Source: Aldersonia sp. NBC_00410 (GTDB lineage: Bacteria > Actinomycetota > Actinomycetes > Mycobacteriales > Mycobacteriaceae). Taken from it: a DNA stretch of 64,000 bases. The translations under genes and the position numbers were made by a program. Within the stretch, counting starts at the first letter, position 1. Every line of letters starts with the position of its first letter. The stretch is taken from NCBI RefSeq assembly GCF_026342035.1, contig NZ_JAPENM010000001.1:682001-746000 (forward strand), read 5' to 3'. Below the pieces are notes generated by a model. The model worked only from the letters and a program-made list of their open reading frames with translations. It was not told where the DNA came from and did not search any database. Positions 11,012 to 19,479 of this stretch are shown piece after piece.

Positions 11012-11834
11012 GCCGCTTGGCGTCGAAGGGCGCGCGCACTTTGACGTCGTTGTCGAAGTAGACGTACACGTCCCGACCCGATGCCGCCCAGCCGCGAACC
11101 TTCGCGGCCCAGCGCTGCAGTGCGTCCTCGGTGTAGCCACTGGTGTAGAGCTCGACATCGCCGTGCAGCCGGACGTAGACGAAGTCCGTCGTGAGGTGTT
11201 CGAGGTAGGGGAATTTTCCGGCGGTGTCGGCGACCACGATTGCCACCCCCGCCTGCTTCGCCAGCTCGACGAACTCGTCGGACGCGAAGCTGGCGTGGCG
11301 AACCTCGATCGCGTGCCGCAGCGGCCGGTCTTCGTCGGTCGTCGTCCAGGCCCGCTCGTCGATGCGCTCGTCGTGGCCGAGGGCGAGTTCCGCCGCGCCG
11401 GCGGTGGTGTGCGGCAGCAGACCGAGAAACGCTCGCAGCGTCCGCAGCGATTCCTCTTGAAACTGAAAAGTGGGCGGAAGCTGCCACAGCAGGGGTCCCA
11501 GACGAGGTCCGAGCGCCAGTACACCGGAGGCCAGAAAGTTGGCAACCGGAGTCTCCACGTCGCGCAGCCGTTTGAGGTGGGTGACGAACCGGGGCGCCTT
11601 CACAGCGAAGACGAAATCGGACGCCGTTTGCGATGCCCAGTGCTGGTAGCTGGCGGGCCGCTGAAGCGCATAGAACGATCCGTTGATCTCGACCGAAGTC
11701 AGTTGGTCGGCGAGGTACGCCAGCTCCTTGCGCTGCACGAGACCCGGCGGATAGAACACCGAACGCCACGGCGGATAGACCCATCCGGAGGTGCCCACGC
11801 GGACCGTGCCGATCCGTGAATGTGCCGCAGCCAC
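10995..11834 (-). CDS. DUF72 (YecE-like) protein
   Basis: This is a 279-residue protein of the DUF72 family, a TIM-barrel-like fold of unknown function. Characteristic parts are VGTSGWVYPPWR at the start, SVEINGSFYALQ, FAVKAPRFVTH, GPLLWQLPP and VYVRLHGD with a final VYVYFDND. GTG 11834 has AAGGA about 7 bases upstream. It converges on rmlC with a 17-base overlap. No function can be assigned. Confidence 0.88.
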   Translation of the reverse strand: MAAAHSRIGTVRVGTSGWVYPPWRSVFYPPGLVQRKELAYLADQLTSVEINGSFYALQRPASYQHWASQTASDFVFAVKAPRFVTHLKRLRDVETPVANFLASGVLALGPRLGPLLWQLPPTFQFQEESLRTLRAFLGLLPHTTAGAAELALGHDERIDERAWTTTDEDRPLRHAIEVRHASFASDEFVELAKQAGVAIVVADTAGKFPYLEHLTTDFVYVRLHGDVELYTSGYTEDALQRWAAKVRGWAASGRDVYVYFDNDVKVRAPFDAKRLIELV

Positions 11835-12008
11835 AACTTGATCCTTCTCCGCGCCGGGAGGCCAATACCACGGTGATCACCACCACATCGGCTGAACAGC
11901 GCAAACGGCCCAGTCGAAATGAAAATGGAAACAACCTGTAACTATTTGTGTGACCTGGACGATAGTCCGGGAAACGTGTAGCTACTCGATCCAGAAATGG
12001 AGGATGTA

Positions 12009-12491
12009 GTGCTGACTCTCTCCCCACCGGCACCGCCTCACGCCATGAGCGCACCCGCTCCAACGTACGACCGCCACGACTGGACAGTCACCACGGCGGC
12101 CGATGAAGTGTCGCTGCTGACAGACGACAACATGGGCGGAATCGAACTCGCCGGTGATCTCGCGCGCGGTGTGCATGAGTACCTGCACGTGAACGGGCTG
12201 ATCGGCCCGGTGCTCGAGCTTCCCGGCAGCGAGTTCCGGGAGATCCACGTGGTCGCGGGCCTCGCGAAGGCCGAAATGGCACTCGCCTGGCTGATCGAGG
12301 CCGGTGCGACCGTCCACCGCGGTGGCACGGCGATTCCGCTGCCGGCGACCGAGTCGGCTGCAGCCGGCCAGTGGTCGAGCGCCCCCGATCGCGCTATGCC
12401 CGCCGCCGTCGCCCTCGCGGCCGCGGTTCGTGCGGTACAGGCTCGGAATGCGCGCAGTGCGACGGCGCACGCCCGTTCCGCCGCCTCCTGA
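12009..12491 (+). CDS. Hypothetical protein, about 160 residues
   Basis: I do not recognise this family. GTG 12009 is favoured because GGAGG sits five bases upstream; an ATG at 11997 would place the start codon inside that region. After a Pro/Ala-rich lead, residues about 20-100 look folded (DWTVTTAADEVSLLTDDN, GVHEYLHVNG, LELPGSEFREIHVVAGLA, LIEAGATVHRGGTAIPLP). The tail is Ala-rich and low in complexity. There is no signal peptide or membrane segment. It is a single-gene unit ended by a strong terminator at 12536-12600. Coding reality is supported by the ribosome-binding site, the terminator position and codon use. Confidence 0.65.
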   Translation: MLTLSPPAPPHAMSAPAPTYDRHDWTVTTAADEVSLLTDDNMGGIELAGDLARGVHEYLHVNGLIGPVLELPGSEFREIHVVAGLAKAEMALAWLIEAGATVHRGGTAIPLPATESAAAGQWSSAPDRAMPAAVALAAAVRAVQARNARSATAHARSAAS

Positions 12492-12535
12492 CCGGGCCGC
12501 AGCGCGACAGCCACAAATCGACTTTCCTCTCCCCA

Positions 12536-12600
12536 CCCCGCACACCGACGGGCGCAATCCCCCGCGCAATCCCTGACCGTCGGTGTGCGGGGTTCTTTTT
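12536..12600 (+). terminator. Rho-independent terminator with perfect 16-bp stem
   Basis: CCCCGCACACCGACGG (12536-12551) pairs perfectly with 12577-12592 across a 25-base loop and is followed directly by TTCTTTTT. It ends the hypothetical gene and insulates the downstream oxidoreductase, which argues that the latter starts after it. This is the most canonical terminator seen in the window. Confidence 0.92.
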
Positions 12601-12619
12601 GTCGGTCCTGCGGCACAGA

Positions 12620-14890
12620 ATGAGTGCCATGCCGACCCCTGAACCTCGTCGAAACGAAACTCGTCGAACCGCAGGCTCCCGACGGACCGTGCTGCGCACC
12701 TGCCCGCTGTGTGAGGCGGTCTGCGGACTGCAAATCGAACTCGACGAGCACGACCGCGTCGTCTCGGCCCGCGGCGACCGGGACGACCCGTTCAGCAAGG
12801 GGTTCATCTGCCCGAAGGGCGCGAGCCTCGGCAAACTGGACGAGGATCCCGACCTGCTGCGCGCGCCGATGATCCGCACCGGTGACACCTGGCGCGAGGT
12901 CGGCTGGGACGAGGCGTTCGACGCGGTGGCCGCCGGCTTCGGCGCGGTCGTGGCCGAACACGGCCGTTCCGCGCTCGCGCTCTACGCCGGCAACCCGAGC
13001 GCACACACCGTGGCCGGCGGGCTGTACCTGCCGGTGCTGCTCCGTGCACTCGGCACCCGCAGCTTCTTCAGCGCCAGCACCGCCGATCAGATGCCCAAAC
13101 ACGTTGCGTCCGGGTTCATGTTCGGCGATCCACTCGCCATCCCGGTCCCCGATCTCGACCGCACCGACTACCTGTTCATGCTCGGCGCCAACCCGATGGA
13201 ATCGAACGGCTCGCTGTGCACCGCGCCCGACTTCCCGGGGCGGATGAAGGCGATCCGTGCTCGGGGCGGGAAGGTCGTCGTGGTCGATCCGCGCCGCACC
13301 CGCACGGCCGACCGCGCCGACGAGCACATCTTCATCCGGCCGGGGACCGACCCGTTCCTGCTGTTCGGGATCGTGCATGTGCTGTTCGCCGACGAACTGA
13401 CCGAGATCGATGTCCGGAGCGGAACCTGCGGAGCGACCAAAATTCCGGTGGCGGGTCTCGACGAGCTACGGGCCGTGGCGACGCTGTTCTCCCCCGAGAT
13501 CGCCGAGGCGCAGACCGGCGTTCCCGCGGCGACCATCACCCGGATCGCGCACGAACTCGCGGCGGCGAAGACCGCGGCCGTGTATGCGCGAATCGGCACG
13601 TGCACCGCCGAGTTCGGCACCCTCGCGCAGTGGCTCGTCGAGGTGGTCAACGTCCTGACCGGGAATCTGGACCGACCGGGCGGTGCGATGTTCGCGACTC
13701 CCGCGGTCGGCCGGATCCGGCGCAGCCGGCCCTACCGCACCGGACGCTGGACAAGCCGGGTGCGTGGGCTGCCGGAGGCGAACGGCGAGTTGCCGGTCGC
13801 CACCCTCGCCGACGAGATCGAAACACCGGGCGAGGGCCGGATCCGCGCGCTGGTCACGGTGGCGGGCAACCCGGTGCTGTCCGCGCCGAGCGGCGACCGG
13901 ATCGGCCGGGCGCTGCCGGAGCTCGACTTCATGGTCAGCGTCGATCGCTACCTCAACGAGACCACCCGGCACGCGAACGTGGTGTTGCCGCCCCCGACCA
14001 CGCTGCAGTCACCGCACTACGACTTCGCGCTGCTCGGATTCGCGGTGCGCAACTACGCCCGCTACTCACCACCTGCCCTGCCGCTGGACGCGCAGCCGTC
14101 CGAGGCCGAGATCTTGGCCCGGCTGGCGATGGCCGCCGCCGGGCAAGCCGGCGATCCGGCCCTCGCCGACGAACTGGTGATCGGCACGACGCTGCAGAAG
14201 GCGGTCACCGTCGCCGGGAGCCCGGTCGAGGGCCGTGACACCGCAGAACTGCGCGCCGAACTCCGTGGCGAGACCGGCGCCGAACTGCGGCTGGACATGA
14301 TGCTGCGGCTCGGCCCGTACGGCGAATGGAACGGCGGCACGCTGAACCTGCAGGCACTGCTGGACAACCCGCACGGCATCGACCTCGGCCCGCTGCAGCC
14401 CCAGCTGGACGAGCGGCTGTGCACGGAATCGCGGCGGGTCGAGCTCGCCCCGCCCGCGCTGGTCGACGATGTGGCGCGGCTGCGGGAGTACATCGCCCGT
14501 GCCCGGCCGGAGCTGGTGCTGATCGGGCGGCGACAGCTGCGTTCCAACAACAGCTGGATGCACAACGTTGCCTCCCTGGTCGGCGGCTCCAACACCTGCA
14601 CGCTGCAGATCAATCCGGCCGACGTGGACCGACTGGGACTCGGCGACCAGGCCGTGGTGAAGTCCGCGGCGGGCGAGCTCACCGTGCCGCTCGAACCGAC
14701 CGACGCGATCATGCCCGGGGTGGTGAGCCTGCCGCACGGCTGGGGTCACGCGCGCAGCACGCAATCGGTTGCCGCGGCGAATGCAGGAGTGAACGCGAAC
14801 GAACTCACCGACGACGCGCTAATCGACGTGCTCTCCGGTAACGCCGTGTTCAACGGGGTGCCGGTGACGCTTGCTCCGGTGACCGCCTGA
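12620..14890 (+). CDS. Molybdopterin-dependent oxidoreductase with N-terminal 4Fe-4S site (Rv0197-like)
   Basis: The protein is about 756 residues. An N-terminal iron-sulfur motif (CPLCEAVC, then GFICPKG) is followed by molybdopterin oxidoreductase domains (YAGNPSAHT, FFSASTADQMPKH, LGANPMESNGS, VVVDPRRTRTADRAD, FIRPGTDPFL) and a C-terminal dinucleotide-binding domain (NNSWMHN, LQINPADVDRLG, SLPHGWGH). Size and layout fit single-subunit enzymes of the formate-dehydrogenase/nitrate-reductase superfamily such as mycobacterial Rv0197. Start ATG 12620 (or 12629) lies just after the terminator; longer frames would cross it. No partner subunit or molybdenum-cofactor gene is adjacent. Residues about 266-273 are encoded by a copy of the 23-base dispersed element. 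Substrate unknown. Confidence 0.9.
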   Translation: MSAMPTPEPRRNETRRTAGSRRTVLRTCPLCEAVCGLQIELDEHDRVVSARGDRDDPFSKGFICPKGASLGKLDEDPDLLRAPMIRTGDTWREVGWDEAFDAVAAGFGAVVAEHGRSALALYAGNPSAHTVAGGLYLPVLLRALGTRSFFSASTADQMPKHVASGFMFGDPLAIPVPDLDRTDYLFMLGANPMESNGSLCTAPDFPGRMKAIRARGGKVVVVDPRRTRTADRADEHIFIRPGTDPFLLFGIVHVLFADELTEIDVRSGTCGATKIPVAGLDELRAVATLFSPEIAEAQTGVPAATITRIAHELAAAKTAAVYARIGTCTAEFGTLAQWLVEVVNVLTGNLDRPGGAMFATPAVGRIRRSRPYRTGRWTSRVRGLPEANGELPVATLADEIETPGEGRIRALVTVAGNPVLSAPSGDRIGRALPELDFMVSVDRYLNETTRHANVVLPPPTTLQSPHYDFALLGFAVRNYARYSPPALPLDAQPSEAEILARLAMAAAGQAGDPALADELVIGTTLQKAVTVAGSPVEGRDTAELRAELRGETGAELRLDMMLRLGPYGEWNGGTLNLQALLDNPHGIDLGPLQPQLDERLCTESRRVELAPPALVDDVARLREYIARARPELVLIGRRQLRSNNSWMHNVASLVGGSNTCTLQINPADVDRLGLGDQAVVKSAAGELTVPLEPTDAIMPGVVSLPHGWGHARSTQSVAAANAGVNANELTDDALIDVLSGNAVFNGVPVTLAPVTA
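13416..13438 (+). repeat. Dispersed 23-base coding element, copy 1 (one mismatch)
   Basis: Matches the element of 25794-25816 with one change (A for G at the ninth base). It is read in a different frame here, giving RSGTCGAT, not GAEPAERP. See the finding on this element. Confidence 0.7.
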
Positions 14891-15323
14891 CCCGTTCGTC
14901 GGTTAGCTCTCTGGCCTGCGCCGGGAGCCACGGATGCTGGATGCGGTCGTTTTCGGTGAGCGGTTCGGCGGGCTGCACCGCGGCCTCGCGCTGCAGGCCG
15001 GGATCATCGAGTTCGAGCCAGCGCACGCTCGGCGGCAGCGGGGTCAGAAACGCCCCGAGCGTGATGCCCAGGTCGGCGCGGGCATCGGCCACCACCGCGG
15101 AGATGCGCCAACCTGGTAATCCTGGATCGACCGCGACGCTGTGCGCACCGGCGCGCACCACCGCGGATTGGGCCAGGCGGGTGTCCTCGATCGAGCGCAA
15201 TGCCGTGACCACCGTGCTACCGGGACCGACGCCATAGCCGACCAGCATGCGCGCGAGCTGATTGGCGCGCCGATCGGTCTGCTGCGTTCTCGATGCGTCT
15301 CTCGTTGTGTCTTGGCCGTCCAT
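14850..15323 (-). CDS. Stand-alone N-terminal fragment of an adenylation (AMP-binding) domain
   Basis: This is a 157-residue protein. RANQLARMLVGYGVGPGSTV, then AQSAVVRAGAHSVAVDPGLP and RISAVVADARADLGIT, resemble the first 100 residues of NRPS adenylation domains (core A1/A2 region), but the P-loop, the A5-A10 motifs and any carrier domain are absent. Start ATG 15323 follows GGGAGG by seven bases, so it may still be expressed. The gene overlaps the end of the convergent oxidoreductase by 41 bases. It may be a decayed gene or a domesticated fragment; adenylation activity is not expected. Confidence 0.55.
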   Translation of the reverse strand: MDGQDTTRDASRTQQTDRRANQLARMLVGYGVGPGSTVVTALRSIEDTRLAQSAVVRAGAHSVAVDPGLPGWRISAVVADARADLGITLGAFLTPLPPSVRWLELDDPGLQREAAVQPAEPLTENDRIQHPWLPAQARELTDERVRRSPEQASPAPR

Positions 15324-15406
15324 CGTGGCCTCCCGGCTCCCCCAACCTCCAGTAGACGCCCCGTTCGGCAGCGCCGCCACCCGGACTCGCTATTCGGATC
15401 GGCCGG

Positions 15407-15901
15407 TCAGTGAATTCGGAAGATCACCACGCGCTGCACGATGAAATTGATGACCGTCGCCGTGCCCTGTGCGATGACGAAGGCCACCGGCACGCGCCAC
15501 CATTGATCGGGCAGCGCGTGGTAGAGCGCGAAGTTGATCCCGACCTGCACCGCGAAGGTCACGCCGTACAGCGCGATGACGGCGGCGAACCGGGCGCGAC
15601 TCGGCGGGGCGTTGAATGTCCACCGCCGATTGATCACGTAGGCGGTCGACGTGCCGGCGATGAAGCTGATCGATTTGGCGACGCTGACGTGCAGCCCGGC
15701 GGACAGCAACGCCACGTACAGGCCGAAGTCCACGATCGCGGAGAGGCCGCCGGTGATGGCGAACCGGACGACCTGCGTGACGAGGTCGACATCGGTACCG
15801 CCCGGCTCGTCGGTGAGCGGCAGTTCGGGCGGGAGCGGGAGATGTGGTTCGTGGGTACTGGCCCCCCGCTGTTCGCCCCCACTGGTTTCGGCTTCGGACA
15901 C
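15407..15901 (-). CDS. GtrA-family membrane protein (Rv3789-like)
   Basis: The 164-residue protein has four predicted membrane segments: [60 protein letters not shown] and [17 protein letters not shown]. This is the GtrA/DPMS-flippase-like family. In M. tuberculosis Rv3789 sits beside dprE1 and has been proposed as a decaprenyl-phosphoryl-arabinose flippase or an anchor for AftA. Here it is divergent from dprE1, separated by a short shared promoter region, and not in the same direction. Start GTG 15901. Confidence 0.88.
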   Translation of the reverse strand: MSEAETSGGEQRGASTHEPHLPLPPELPLTDEPGGTDVDLVTQVVRFAITGGLSAIVDFGLYVALLSAGLHVSVAKSISFIAGTSTAYVINRRWTFNAPPSRARFAAVIALYGVTFAVQVGINFALYHALPDQWWRVPVAFVIAQGTATVINFIVQRVVIFRIH

Positions 15902-15968
15902 GGTGACGAGGGTAACCGGCGGCCGAACGACGTCCTACGAGCCGCGCGATCGGTGCTGGGCGCTGAGG

Positions 15969-15974
15969 TAGCCT
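15969..15974 (+). promoter_or_regulatory. -10-like hexamer TAGCCT for dprE1
   Basis: Eight bases separate this hexamer from ATG 15983, exactly as for aftA and both emb genes. It predicts a leaderless dprE1 transcript and favours 15983 over ATG 15977. No convincing -35 box. Confidence 0.5.
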
Positions 15975-15982
15975 CAATGCCG

Positions 15983-17425
15983 ATGTCTCAGCCTATTGAC
16001 CTCGAAAGCGCCGCAGCGGCACCGGTCGCGAGCCCGCTGCCGACGCAGACCCGCTCCCTGCACGGCTGGGGGCGCACGGCTCCCACCACGGCGGAAGTGC
16101 TCCGCACCCCCGACACCGAAGTGATCGCCGCAGCGGTCAAGCAGGTCGCCGAGCAGAACGATGGCAAGCCGAGCCACCTGCGGCGCGGCGTCATCGCGCG
16201 CGGCCTGGCTCGCTCGTACGGCGACAATGCGCAGAACGCGGGCGGACTCGTCATCGACATGACCGCGCTGCACAAGATCCACAAGATCGACGCGGGCAGC
16301 GGCCTGGTCGAGGTCGACGCAGGGGTCAACCTCGACCAGTTGATGCGCGCCGCCCTGCCGTTCGGCCTGTGGGTTCCGGTGCTGCCGGGCACCCGTCAGG
16401 TCACCGTCGGTGGCGCGATCGGATCCGATATTCACGGCAAGAACCACCACAGTGCGGGCAGTTTCGGCAACCACGTGCGCTCGATGGACCTGCTGACGGC
16501 GGACGGCGAGATCACGACGCTGACCCCGAAGGGCCGCAACGCCAAGCTGTTCTGGGCAACCGTCGGTGGCTGCGGGCTGACCGGCATCATCCTGCGCGCC
16601 ACGATCGCGATGACCCCGACCGAGACGGCGTACTTCATCGCGGACGGCGACGTCACCGCGAGCCTGGACGAGACGATCGCCTTCCACAGCGACGGCTCGG
16701 AGAGCAAGTACACCTACTCCAGCGCCTGGTTCGACGCGATCAGTGCGCCGCCGAAGCTGGGCCGGGCGGCGATCTCGCGCGGGTCGCTCGCCACCGTCGA
16801 CCAGCTGCCCAAGAAGCTGCAGAAGAACCCCCTCGGGTTCAGCGGCAAGACGTTCTTCACGGTCCCGGACGTGTTCCCCAACGGGCTGGCCAACAAGTAC
16901 ACCTTCGGTCCGATCGGCGAAGCCTGGTACCGCAAGGCGGGCACCTACCGCGACAAGGTGCAGAGCCTCACCGCGTTCTACCACCCGCTCGACATGTTCG
17001 GTGAGTGGAACCGCGCCTACGGCTCGAACGGCTTCCTGCAGTACCAGTTCGTGGTGCCGCCGGAGTCGGTCGGCGAGTTCAAGAACATCATCATCGATAT
17101 CCAGAAGTCCGGGTTCTACTCGTTCCTCAACGTCTTCAAGCTGTTCGGCCCGGGAAACCAAGCGCCGCTGAGCTTCCCGATGGCCGGCTGGAACATCTGC
17201 GTCGACTTCCCGATCAGCGACGGTCTCGATGCGTTCCTGTCCGCCCTGGACCAGCGGGTGCTCGAGTTCGGTGGCCGGCTCTACACCGCGAAGGACTCGC
17301 GAGTACGGGCCGAGACGTTCCACCGGATGTATCCACAGATCGACGAGTGGATCAAGGTCCGCCGTACCGCCGATCCCCATGGTGTGTTCATGTCCGACAT
17401 GGCCCGCCGCCTCGAACTGAACTGA
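15983..17425 (+). CDS. dprE1: Decaprenylphosphoryl-beta-D-ribose 2-epimerase oxidase subunit
   Basis: The 480-residue FAD oxidoreductase oxidises decaprenylphosphoryl-ribose to the 2-keto form; DprE2 then reduces it to decaprenylphosphoryl-arabinose, the only arabinose donor for the wall. The FAD-binding part includes [17 protein letters not shown] and [15 protein letters not shown]. The C-terminal substrate domain includes [13 protein letters not shown], where Cys406 aligns with Cys387 of M. tuberculosis DprE1, the residue attacked by benzothiazinones. ATG 15983 is preferred for promoter spacing; ATG 15977 is two codons upstream. dprE2 follows after 12 bases. Confidence 0.97.
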   Translation: MSQPIDLESAAAAPVASPLPTQTRSLHGWGRTAPTTAEVLRTPDTEVIAAAVKQVAEQNDGKPSHLRRGVIARGLARSYGDNAQNAGGLVIDMTALHKIHKIDAGSGLVEVDAGVNLDQLMRAALPFGLWVPVLPGTRQVTVGGAIGSDIHGKNHHSAGSFGNHVRSMDLLTADGEITTLTPKGRNAKLFWATVGGCGLTGIILRATIAMTPTETAYFIADGDVTASLDETIAFHSDGSESKYTYSSAWFDAISAPPKLGRAAISRGSLATVDQLPKKLQKNPLGFSGKTFFTVPDVFPNGLANKYTFGPIGEAWYRKAGTYRDKVQSLTAFYHPLDMFGEWNRAYGSNGFLQYQFVVPPESVGEFKNIIIDIQKSGFYSFLNVFKLFGPGNQAPLSFPMAGWNICVDFPISDGLDAFLSALDQRVLEFGGRLYTAKDSRVRAETFHRMYPQIDEWIKVRRTADPHGVFMSDMARRLELN

Positions 17426-17437
17426 GCTGGAGTCGTT

Positions 17438-18199
17438 TTGATCAACGCTGTCGGTAACCCCCAGACACTGCTGCTGTTCGGTGGCACCTCCGAGATCGGT
17501 CTCGCGATCTGCACCGAATATCTGAAGAAGGGCCCGATGCGGGTCATCCTCGCCACACTGCCCGGCGACCCGGGCCGCGACGACGCGGTGAAGCAGCTGA
17601 AGTACGCGGGTGCGAGCAGCGTCGAGGTGATCGATTTCGACGGGCTCGACACCGACTCGCACCCGAAGGTCGTCGACGAGGCGTTCGGTCAGGGCGACGT
17701 CGACGTCGCGATCGTCGCGTTCGGTCTCGACGCCGACCCCGAGGAACTGTGGCAGGACCAGCGCAAGGCAGTCCGGATCGTCGGCGTCAACTACACCGCG
17801 GGCGTCTCGGTCGGCGTGCTCGTCGCCGCGAAGATGAAGGCGCAGGGCTTCGGCCGGATCATCACCATGTCCTCGGTCGCCGGCGAGCGGGTGCGGCGGT
17901 CCAATTTCGTCTACGGCTCCACGAAGGCCGGACTCGACGGGTTCTACCTCGGTCTCGGCGAAGCGCTCAAACCGTTCGGCGTCCGCGTGCTGGTCATCCG
18001 TCCCGGCCAGGTGCGCACCCGGTTCAGCGCACACGTCAAGGAAGCCCCGCTCACCGTCGACAAGGAATACGTTGCCGCGCTGGCCGTTTCCGCCTCCGAC
18101 AAAGGCAAGGACCTGGTGTGGGCGCCCGGGCCGATGAGGTACGTGATGTCCGCGCTGCGCCACGTCCCGCGCCCGATCTTCCGCAAGCTGCCGATCTAG
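17438..18199 (+). CDS. dprE2: Decaprenylphospho-beta-D-erythro-pentofuranosid-2-ulose 2-reductase
   Basis: The 253-residue short-chain dehydrogenase partners DprE1. It has a Rossmann motif [13 protein letters not shown], a conserved Asp in [21 protein letters not shown] with the catalytic Ser and YGSTKAG (YxxxK). The start is TTG 17438, with GGAG seven bases upstream and dprE1 only 12 bases before, so the two are co-translated. A C-rich hairpin follows the stop. Confidence 0.96.
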   Translation: MINAVGNPQTLLLFGGTSEIGLAICTEYLKKGPMRVILATLPGDPGRDDAVKQLKYAGASSVEVIDFDGLDTDSHPKVVDEAFGQGDVDVAIVAFGLDADPEELWQDQRKAVRIVGVNYTAGVSVGVLVAAKMKAQGFGRIITMSSVAGERVRRSNFVYGSTKAGLDGFYLGLGEALKPFGVRVLVIRPGQVRTRFSAHVKEAPLTVDKEYVAALAVSASDKGKDLVWAPGPMRYVMSALRHVPRPIFRKLPI

Positions 18200-18200
18200 G

Positions 18201-18220
18201 CGGGGGTTCCCGGACCCCCG
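18201..18220 (+). terminator. Short G/C hairpin after dprE2
   Basis: CGGGGGT pairs with ACCCCCG across TCCCGG, one base after the dprE2 stop. There is no T-tract, so it would be a weak or rho-dependent terminator, or an mRNA 3'-end stabiliser. Confidence 0.4.
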
Positions 18221-18302
18221 GTGTGATTCGCCACAGCCCTTGGCCTCGGCCGCGCACCGTGGTTTAGCGTCGATGTATCGCGAACTACGGGGGGTGGATG
18301 TC

Positions 18303-19424
18303 GTGAGCACACATGTCGTCATCATCGGTGCGGGGTACGCCGGGGCAGGCGCGGCCAAGCGCCTACTGTTCAAGAATCCGAATCTGCAAGTGACAGTGGT
18401 CAATCCGCGCACCGAGTTCGTCGAGCGAATCCGGCTGCATCAGCTCGCGGTCGGAAACCGCGAGGCCACGCTGCCACTGGCGGATGCGCTGCATCCGAAG
18501 GCGCAACTGGTGGTCGGCACCGTCACCGCCATCGACGCGCCCGAGCAGGAGGTCCGGCTCGCGAACGGGCGGACGCTGCGCTACGACCACCTGGTCTACG
18601 CGGTCGGCAGCACTTCCCGGGTCGACCACATCGCCGGCGCACGCGAACACGCCTTCCCGATAGCCGAATACGAGTCGGCGTCGGCCTTGCGTACACACCT
18701 TGCCGCACTTCCTGCGGGAGCGCCGATCGTGGTGGTTGGTGGCGGATTGACCGGCATCGAGACCGCCGCGGAACTCGGTGAACAGCAGCCCGGGTCCCCC
18801 GTCACGCTCATCTCGAGCGGCCCGGTCGGGGACGACCTCACCGAGAAGGCCCGGACACGAATCCGCCGGGTGCTCACCTCGCACGGGGTCGACATCGTCG
18901 AAGGCGCCACGGTGACCCGCATCGATACGACCAAGATCGAACTGGCCGACGGACGGGTGCTCGGCGCCGAATGTGCCGTCATCGCAACGGCGTCGGGGGT
19001 GCCCGCGTTGGCCCGCGACAGCGGCCTGCCGACCGACGCGCACGGTCGACTGCTCGTCGACGCCACCCTGGAATGCCCGGAATACCCGGGCATCGTCGGC
19101 GCGGGCGATGCCACCGCGATCGCCGGCGGCGCGCTGCGGATGAGCTGCCAGGCGGCGACTCCGCTCGGCGCCCACGCCGCCGACACCATCCTGCGCCGCC
19201 TCGACGGCAAGGCGCCCAAGCCCGTCCGCCCGCGCTTCGTCGGCCGGGCCATCAGTCTGGGCCGGCGCGACGGCGTCATCCAGCGCACCGATTTCCTCGA
19301 CAGCCCGGTCGGCACCGTCGTCGGCGGCCGCGTCGCCGCCATGCTCAAGGAACAGATCTGTGTCGCCACGGTGAGCTGGGGCGTCAATCCCCGGCGACCG
19401 GTGCTGTTCACCTGGACCCGATGA
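18303..19424 (+). CDS. NAD(P)/FAD-dependent oxidoreductase, NDH-2-like
   Basis: This is a 373-residue flavoprotein of the pyridine-nucleotide-disulfide-oxidoreductase/NDH-2 type. It has VVIIGAGYAGAGAAKRLL for FAD binding, VYAVGS, VVVVGGGLTGIETAAEL for NAD(P)H binding and GIVGAGDATA near the C-terminus. A C-terminal amphipathic anchor as in true NDH-2 is not obvious. GTG 18303 is chosen because GGGGGTGG lies about six bases upstream and the nucleotide motif then sits at the N-terminus; ATG 18273 is an alternative. It lies between dprE2 and aftA, where M. tuberculosis has no gene; any role in wall synthesis is speculative. Confidence 0.85.
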   Translation: MSTHVVIIGAGYAGAGAAKRLLFKNPNLQVTVVNPRTEFVERIRLHQLAVGNREATLPLADALHPKAQLVVGTVTAIDAPEQEVRLANGRTLRYDHLVYAVGSTSRVDHIAGAREHAFPIAEYESASALRTHLAALPAGAPIVVVGGGLTGIETAAELGEQQPGSPVTLISSGPVGDDLTEKARTRIRRVLTSHGVDIVEGATVTRIDTTKIELADGRVLGAECAVIATASGVPALARDSGLPTDAHGRLLVDATLECPEYPGIVGAGDATAIAGGALRMSCQAATPLGAHAADTILRRLDGKAPKPVRPRFVGRAISLGRRDGVIQRTDFLDSPVGTVVGGRVAAMLKEQICVATVSWGVNPRRPVLFTWTR

Positions 19425-19465
19425 CGCACCCGCCCGCGCCGGGAGGCTGGGCAGCGGTGCGCGCC

Positions 19466-19471
19466 TAGACT
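19466..19471 (+). promoter_or_regulatory. -10-like hexamer TAGACT for aftA
   Basis: Eight bases separate it from GTG 19480, the same spacing as at dprE1 and the two emb genes, predicting a leaderless aftA mRNA. Confidence 0.5.
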
Positions 19472-19479
19472 CACGGCTC

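Noticed and set aside
12371-12619. Longer N-terminus for the molybdopterin oxidoreductase
   Set aside because: It would overlap the preceding gene and cross a perfect 16-bp terminator; the extra residues are Arg-rich and not family-like.
15974-18412. Minus-strand open frame of 812 codons
   Set aside because: It lies antisense to dprE1 and dprE2, both clear by motifs; high-GC third positions keep antisense frames open. Its translation is Arg/Asp/Val-rich with no domain.
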